DNA of 64,000 bases from positions 62,001-126,000 of the forward strand of contig NW_023503408.1 in the NCBI RefSeq assembly GCF_014529535.1. The letters run 5' to 3'. A program made the translations under genes and the position numbers. Shown here in pieces: positions 57,935 through 64,000 of this stretch (position 1 is its first letter; each line of letters begins with the position of its first letter). The notes beneath the pieces are model-generated. The model saw nothing but the letters and a program-made list of their open reading frames with translations. It ran no database searches and had not been told where the DNA came from. This DNA comes from Bradysia coprophila (taxonomy: Eukaryota; Arthropoda; Insecta; Diptera; Sciaridae).

Positions 57935-58297
57935 CATCATTCAGTGTTTTCCCTTTTGTGATGATTTTGGCTTAATTACAACAAATCCCCAGATGCAGTT
58001 GCTCAACCGAGACGTTCAAAGTCACAATCGATGCAATCAACGACGGCTGATCCGTTAGTTGGTGGAAGCGATCGAAGCGCTACTGATGGTGCCGACGACT
58101 TAAGTCACAGAACGAAAATTAAACCGCCAAGTACCAAACAGATAAATAAATGCGAAAACTCTGAATCACAAGGGACGGTCTTCTTTCAGACCAAAGTTTT
58201 AAAAACTTGGCTTGGAATGATCGTTGATAATCAGAAATTGATTATTGCTAGCCAAAATGCAATTTTAGACGAGCTAGGCTTGTCTGGCTCTTCGTAA
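57935..58297 (+). other. Unidentified open frame, possible exon
   Basis: A frame from about 57978 runs through NKSPDAVAQPRRSKSQ, an acidic stretch, and TWLGMIVDNQKLIIASQNAI to a stop at 58297. TTTTTTTTACAG directly upstream looks like a splice acceptor, and AATAAA follows (58341-58346). It could be a terminal exon or the N-terminal protein of a retroelement; no domain is recognised. Nothing further is seen up to the next MITE. Confidence 0.35.
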
Positions 58298-58474
58298 GAT
58301 TACTTGTTAATGTACCGTACATTTTGTGTGAATTCGATCATAAATAAATTTAAGCTGTGAAAAATGTATGTGCTAAACAGCCTCCATACACTTCGGCCAA
58401 CACTCAACGGGGAACAGCTGCCTACTCGATTTTTTTTTGATTTTTCGATTTTTTTTGTTAGGTTGCCTACGTAA

Positions 58475-59211
58475 CATTTTTCAACTGGTGGTCCTTTGTG
58501 CGCAAAATTTTGAAAATAATGAATTTTTGTTTGTTTACAGAATGTATTTTTTAAATGGTTTTCGTTTGAAATGATGAAATATTTCTATATTGCGAATTTT
58601 GTATTTATATATTGTATAGTGAGTTCTTTTAAGGTCGTAAAACATGGTAAATAATAGAGATAATAATGAGAATAGTTAAATTTAGCAGGAAAAATCGAAA
58701 ATTTTCGGAACCATTTTTTTAACATTTAGTTTATGTCTATAGTATTTTAGATTAGTTTCAGTGTCTCAGGCAGACGCATTAACACTAAACACAAATAGTT
58801 ATTTAGCGATTATCGATTACGATTTTAGGCAATGTCTACAACTAACGACACACTAAGTAAGGGCTACATGCAAAACTGTCTAAAATCAACCGTCATCTTG
58901 CGGATATACGAATTTTTATATGCAAGGGTACGATATAACGAGAACAATTACAATATCGTTCTCGGATGGACGTAATTTTTTTTTTTCTACAAATCAGAGC
59001 CATAATAATATTAAAATTATTTCTATTTCTGTTAAAACGAATTATTTTATGACAAAACAATTGTTAAACTGTTTTGAAACACAAAAACAATTACAATATA
59101 GAATTACATACCATTTCAGCTTGAATTGAACAACAAAAAGACTTTCGTGTTTACAGAAGAAATTTCTATGTTTTTAAATTTTCACGCACAAAAGGACCAC
59201 CAGTTGAAAAA
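58475..59211. mobile_element. 737-bp MITE with TTTTTCAACTGGTGGTCC ends
   Basis: TTTTTCAACTGGTGGTCCTT at the left and its inverse at the right pair over about 26 bp and more loosely further in. The interior is AT-rich and noncoding. Confidence 0.55.
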
Positions 59212-59214
59212 TAA

Positions 59215-60570
59215 AAAACGATCAAAATTAAGTCAAAAACATCAAATAAGACCAACAAAATTCAAAACAAAAGTATCCATTCGGGTTCTACCCATTTAAA
59301 ATTGAATATTAAAAGACGATATTCGAAAGATTCATGTCCAAAGAATGAACGTGATGCAGAAAACCATTTTGGCACACCGATGAAGAAACAATTAAAAATT
59401 GATCCGACGCCCACGAACCTTAATATGAAAAACAAAAACACTAATTATGCTTCAAATGAATTATTGCTTCAAAATCGATTTGGTCCGCTAAATGAAATTG
59501 AGATCGATGTCAACGATTCCGACAAGCCCAAACGCGAAAGAGTTCCACCAATTGTGTACGGTAAAAACTATCATGACACAGTCATAAAATTATTAACTAA
59601 ATTTGCGATCGGAGATTACTCATTGAAGTTCATGTCCATTGGGATCCGTTTAAACTTAGCAACTTCTGAACGATTTAGGTCAATGACGAAAGCAATGGAT
59701 GAAGAAAAGATTTTCTTTTATACCCATGACTTGCCAAATTCTAAACCAGTCAAAGTTGTATTAAAAGGCTTGTATCTAATGGATGTTAACATCCTAAAGG
59801 AACATCTTACTGAGTCTGGTGTTCAATGTACCGAAATTAAGATAATGACATTAAAAAACAAGCGATTTTCCGATCAGTGTAATTACCTGATTTATTTTGA
59901 AAAGGGATCTGTGAAGATGAATGAACTTAAGAAAGTACAATCCATCAATCACGTTGTAGTACGATGGGAATACTATAAACAAAGTTCAACTGTAACGCAG
60001 TGTCAAAATTGTCAATTGTATGGCCATGGATCAAGAAATTGCAGATTGTCTCCTAAATGTGTTAAATGCGGTGGTGATCACGTGACGAAACTTTGCAATG
60101 TAAATGTTGATATTGACAACAAACGTCTTCTTCAATGTGCAAACTGTAAGGGTAATCACACAGCAAATTACTCGCAATGCCCTTGTCGCATAAAGTATGT
60201 ACAATTGAAGCAAAATATATCCACGAATCGAACACACAATCAGAAATTCATCAAGATCAATCAACGTGTACCGACGAATAACAACCAAGAGTTTCCGCCA
60301 CTTAATGATAATAGAAATTTTAAACCGAATCAGCGGAATCAAAATTCATGGTCGACACACTTCAAGGAATCTACATTTGATCTTCCCGGAAATAACACAT
60401 TTTCTCAAAGGAATGATTTGTTCTCACCTAAAGAACTCATGTCCATTTACAAGGAAATGATTTACAGTATCCAGCGATGTCGTACAAAGTTCGAACAATT
60501 AGAAACTCTAGGTGAACTAGTGATGAAATACCTGCAGCCATCATGTCGACAAACCGTAATACTAAATTGA
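59215..60570 (+). CDS. Jockey-type non-LTR retrotransposon ORF1 (gag-like, three zinc knuckles)
   Basis: The frame is open from 59215 (stop at 59212) to 60570. No ATG lies before residue 40 or so, so the true start is uncertain. It is a nucleic-acid chaperone for the element's RNA. An RRM-like region (KPVKVVLKGLYLMDVNILKE, RWEYYK) precedes three CCHC knuckles: CQNCQLYGHGSRNC, CVKCGGDHVTKLC and CANCKGNHTANYSQC. ORF2 begins 28 bp before its stop in another frame. The frame has no internal break, which suggests a recent copy. Confidence 0.8.
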   Translation, partial: KTIKIKSKTSNKTNKIQNKSIHSGSTHLKLNIKRRYSKDSCPKNERDAENHFGTPMKKQLKIDPTPTNLNMKNKNTNYASNELLLQNRFGPLNEIEIDVNDSDKPKRERVPPIVYGKNYHDTVIKLLTKFAIGDYSLKFMSIGIRLNLATSERFRSMTKAMDEEKIFFYTHDLPNSKPVKVVLKGLYLMDVNILKEHLTESGVQCTEIKIMTLKNKRFSDQCNYLIYFEKGSVKMNELKKVQSINHVVVRWEYYKQSSTVTQCQNCQLYGHGSRNCRLSPKCVKCGGDHVTKLCNVNVDIDNKRLLQCANCKGNHTANYSQCPCRIKYVQLKQNISTNRTHNQKFIKINQRVPTNNNQEFPPLNDNRNFKPNQRNQNSWSTHFKESTFDLPGNNTFSQRNDLFSPKELMSIYKEMIYSIQRCRTKFEQLETLGELVMKYLQPSCRQTVILN

Positions 60571-63500
60571 AAATTCTATATTGGAATGCACACAGTGTAC
60601 AAAAGAAAATCCTCGAAATATTCGATTATCTCTTTAAGAACGGAATTGACATAGCGTTATTTCAAGAAACTTTTCTTAAACCACAACATTCATTCTCACA
60701 TGCAAATTATAAGTGTTACAGATTAGACAGACTAGATCAAACCGGCGGTGGGGTTGCAATTATAATTCGGAACACAATTCAACACTCAATTTTACCCAGC
60801 TTCAACACACGGATTATTGATTGCATAGGAATCGCTATAGAAACGAAAACTGGACCAATCAAAATAATATCAGCGTATTTTCCGGGTACTGATTTGAGCC
60901 GTGAAGCAATGATCGACTTCAAGCACGACATTCAACTTCTAACGAAATCCAATGACAGCTATTTTGTTTGTGGTGATCTTAATGCAAAGCATCGATTTTG
61001 GAATTGCATCCGTGGAAACCGTGCAGGAACTATAGTATACGATCTGTTATCTAATGGACAATTTACAATTCAGCATCCACCCGAACCAACGCATTATCCC
61101 ACGCAACGAAGATGTTCACCTTCAACAATCGATGTTGTGCTTACGAATGGCAAACATGACATCACACAACCAATCGTAGCTACTCCTGGCCTATTTTCGG
61201 ATCATCAACCAATTGAGTTTGAACTTCAATGTGAAAGTATTAGAAAGTCCCCATCTCACTTCATCCCGTGTTACAAAAACGCTAATTGGAATCGATTTCA
61301 ACAAATTATAAAACAACGCATCGACACATCAAAGTTTTCACTTGACCAAATAACATCAACTGATCAAATTGATGCAATGATTGATAATTTAACATCTGCT
61401 ATTAAGGAAGCCAAGGAATTGTCCGTTCCACTTGTACAACCACATTATTCAAAAGTAATATTTCCTGACGAATTGAAACTTAAAATTCAATTCAGGCGAA
61501 CATTGGGTCGACATTGGAATCGTTTCCATCAACCAATCACTAAATCTATTATCAATCGTCTTAACAATAATATTAAAACAGATATCGATTGGCTCAGAAA
61601 TAATAGATGGAATTTGATGCTGAAGAATATTAATGTGCGGGACGGTACGAATAAACTATGGAAAACAGCAAAAATTATCAAAAACCGGATAAAACATACA
61701 CCGCCTTTAAAAGTAAATGATCAAATTCTCCTGACTGATGTTGAAAAAGCGAATGCACTATCCACCCAGTTCGTGAAAGCCCATGAAATAACCAAAGATT
61801 ACAGAAACCAAACCATTGATAACGAAGTTGCAAATAGTATCGAATATCTCAATAACTATCGAATAACTTCAAACGATCTAACGTTTTTAACAAAACCAAC
61901 AGAAATCAAACATACCATCAAAGGAATGAAGAAGAATAAAGCGCCTGGTCCAGATGAAATTCCGAATGTACTGTTGAAGCAACTTCCGATGAAAGGCATT
62001 GTATACCTCACTTACATATTCAATGCATGCATGCTTCTGTCTTACTTTCCGAACGAATGGAAAAGTGCATTAGTATCTGCAATACCGAAATCGAACAAAG
62101 ATCTTACTAAACCAATTTCATATCGACCGATTTCTCTACTCTAAGGCTCGGAACAGGTCAGGTCAACCTGAAACCTGACCTGCATTATCTGTTAACCTGA
62201 CCTGACCTGAAATTTAATTACCTGACCTGACCTGACCTGAAGTGATCTTTAACCTGTTTCGACCTGACCTGAAAAAACCTGACCTGACCTGATTTTTTTT
62301 TCCATTTTTTTACATTTCTGATAATTTTATAAATTTTGGCAAAATTATATAAAAGTTCTGTTCTGCTAAGTATTTATTAATTAAAACGAAAAAAAAAACA
62401 TTTTGAAAAACAGTCAAGCAATGAAGGCTATTTTAAACACGAGCCTGATGTTGGTTTCGGGTACTTTTAAGAGGCAAGTCTACTCAATTACTACAATACA
62501 TCCCACCTAAATGATTTATTTTTACAGTCAAATGATATGCCTCAATATTTCATTGTTTTGTTCTGACAAGCGTCATGTAAATTGTCCTTGAAGATCAACG
62601 ACATTAATGTTTTGGACTACTGGAATTCCTATTCTGGAACATTTTCCCACTTTGCCAAGTATAGCCCGCGATTTTTTCGCGGTTCAGTCCGGATCGGCCT
62701 GTGTTGAACTGTTTGGAGCTGTTGACGTTATTTCACCCACCAGATGCTCTCTCACACACAAAACTAAACACGCGGTTATGTGCGTTAAATCGTTGTACAA
62801 ACCTTAAGAGCGATCACCCCTTGGCATATTTCTAGCCTACATTTCTGCGCAAAAATATTCGTTTTTTGATGATTTCTCTGAAGCGAAATCTTTTTTTTGA
62901 ACAAGGAACACTATTAAAGCATGCAAAAATGTGTTACCTTTAAAGAAAAAAGTTGGTTTGTGGTTAATAACTTATCCCACTTGGAGAAACCTTTGCAAAA
63001 TGTCTAATTTAAACATTTTGCAAAGGTTTCGCCAAGTGGGATAAGTTATCAACCACAAACCAATTTTTCTTTTAAAAGTAACTGATTTTTGCATGCTTTA
63101 ATGGTTGTGCTTTTTCAAAAAAAAGATTTTGGTTCAGAGAAATTATCAAAAAACGAATATTTTTGCGCAGAAATGTAGACTAGAAATATGCCAAGGGGTG
63201 AGCACTCTTAAATTTTGTTCCTCTTCCGAAAATACTGAATTATTGTTTTTTATATTTATGATTTCTACCGTTTAAAATGTTCGACTTATTTCTTCAATAA
63301 ATCACGAAGAAAACAATAACAATATATTGGCTAATCAGATCGTTTGGTATTCTCTTCAAAACAATGCTTCCTGACTCAGATCTAAGCTGAAAACGCCCAT
63401 AATATTCTTTCTTTTATCAAATTCAGGTCAAATCAGGTCAGATCAGGTATTTTTCATGTTAGGTCAGGTTAAGGTCAGGTCAGGTTTGGAAATTACCTGA

Positions 63501-64000
63501 ACCTGACCTGATTCCCTCAGGTATTTTTTCTCATGACCTGACCTGACCTGAACCTGACCTGTTCCGAGCCTTACTCTACTCAGCACAATCAGTAAAATTT
63601 TCGAAAAAATTTTGCTGAATCGAATGGACACCCACATCAACTCACACAATATCATTCCAAATCATCAATTTGGGTTCAGAGAGTTTCACTCAGCAGTTCA
63701 ACAAACTTTTCGAATTGCTCACCACGTTAAAAATGCATTCGGAAAGAAAATGTCTACAGGAATGGTACTATTCGATGGGGAAAAAGCATTCGACACTGTT
63801 TGGCATGATGGTTTACTACACAAATTGATCAAATTGAAATTTCCAATTTATCTAATTAAAATTATTCAATCTTTTCTTGCCAACAGAAGTTTCAAAGTTA
63901 GAGTGAACCGTTCGATCTCCAATTCGATGAATGTATGTGCTGGAGTACCTCAAGGATCACGGCTCTCTCCTAAACTTTACAGCTTGAGCGACTTTCCGGA
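60543..64000 (+). CDS. Jockey-type ORF2 (endonuclease-RT), interrupted by a hAT-like MITE, runs off the window
   Basis: ATG at 60543 opens KILYWNAHSVQKK and IALFQETFL, then GGGVAIIIRN, CGDLNAKHRFWNC and FSDHQPIEF: the full set of apurinic-type endonuclease motifs (N, E, D, N, DH). RT begins KNKAPGPDEIPNVLLK and SYRPISLL, where a TAA at 62142, the first codon of the inserted MITE, stops the frame. Beyond the MITE and one target-duplication copy, the same frame resumes at 63582 with STISKIFEKILLNRM, FGFRE, LFDGEKAFDTVWHDGL and GVPQGSRLSPKLY, and is open to the window end. The DNA-nicking and cDNA-synthesis enzyme is therefore inactivated only by the MITE, as far as this window shows. Confidence 0.85.
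62142..63573. mobile_element. 1432-bp hAT-like MITE with 8-bp target duplication
   Basis: 22-bp perfect inverted ends beginning TAAGGCTCGGAACAGG are flanked by the direct repeat CTCTACTC (62134-62141, 63574-63581). Dense ACCTGACCTGA subterminal repeats lie within 130 bp of each end, as in hAT elements where transposase binds such repeats. The ends start TA rather than the usual CA. No transposase frame is present. Confidence 0.85.
62808..63212. repeat. 405-bp palindrome nested in the hAT-like MITE
   Basis: Arms with CACCCCTTGGCATATTTCTA at the outside and CATTTTGCAAAGGTTT at the inside pair around a centre near 63009 with few mismatches. Probably a separate foldback MITE inserted in, or acquired by, the hAT-like element. 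Confidence 0.7.

Noticed and set aside
62607..62807. 66-codon open frame inside the hAT-like MITE
   Set aside because: No transposase motif, and the element is otherwise noncoding.

Overview
This is an AT-rich eukaryotic window, most likely from an insect and probably a fly. The evidence is the short GT-AG introns (about 53-75 bp) in its small genes, insect-type lipase and SDR genes, and a dense load of copia, RTE, Jockey-type, Penelope-like and hAT/mariner-like elements. A lower dipteran such as a fungus gnat is a guess from overall character, not something I can prove here.

Host-type genes are few. A large six-exon gene (2656-12339, +) encodes about 1683 residues: an N-terminal P-loop GTPase-like domain, glycine-rich collagen-like stretches, long coiled coils around a glycine-rich hydrophobic segment, and an unrecognised C-terminal domain. 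Its fifth intron (7305-11205) holds a nest of inverted-repeat transposons. A two-exon gene at 14984-15305 (+) makes an 85-residue secreted peptide with eight cysteines. A four-exon short-chain dehydrogenase (21748-22725, -) looks intact. A lipase/yolk-protein-like gene (52290 to about 53490, -) keeps its introns and catalytic triad but carries one frameshift; a truncated relative lies at about 14064-14520 (+).

The rest is mostly mobile DNA. From 12.5 to 20.1 kb there are non-LTR and Penelope fragments. From 27107 to 39484 lies one copia-type LTR element (minus strand, 163-bp LTRs differing at two positions, AAAAA target duplications) gutted by nested insertions: an 880-bp TA-flanked MITE, a 9.3-kb TA-flanked foldback element with arms of about 3.3 kb, and inside one arm a further 2.6-kb insertion with a roughly 950-bp minisatellite of self-complementary units. 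From 39.7 to 45.2 kb there are an RTE fragment with a 14-bp target duplication, a Penelope-like element with an inverted 5' piece and a hammerhead-ribozyme-like motif, a GC-hairpin MITE, a decayed non-LTR element and a tRNA-like sequence. From 46 to 50 kb and elsewhere lies a family of noncoding repeats that begin AGCCCCGTACGAAGTAC and contain 146-bp subrepeats.

From 49.9 to 58.3 kb there are pseudogene fragments (one protein-kinase-like), more retroelement pieces, and several hairpin-rich short elements. The window ends in a Jockey-type non-LTR element (ORF1 with three zinc knuckles, ORF2 with endonuclease and RT), whose ORF2 is interrupted by a 1432-bp hAT-like MITE with a clean 8-bp target duplication.
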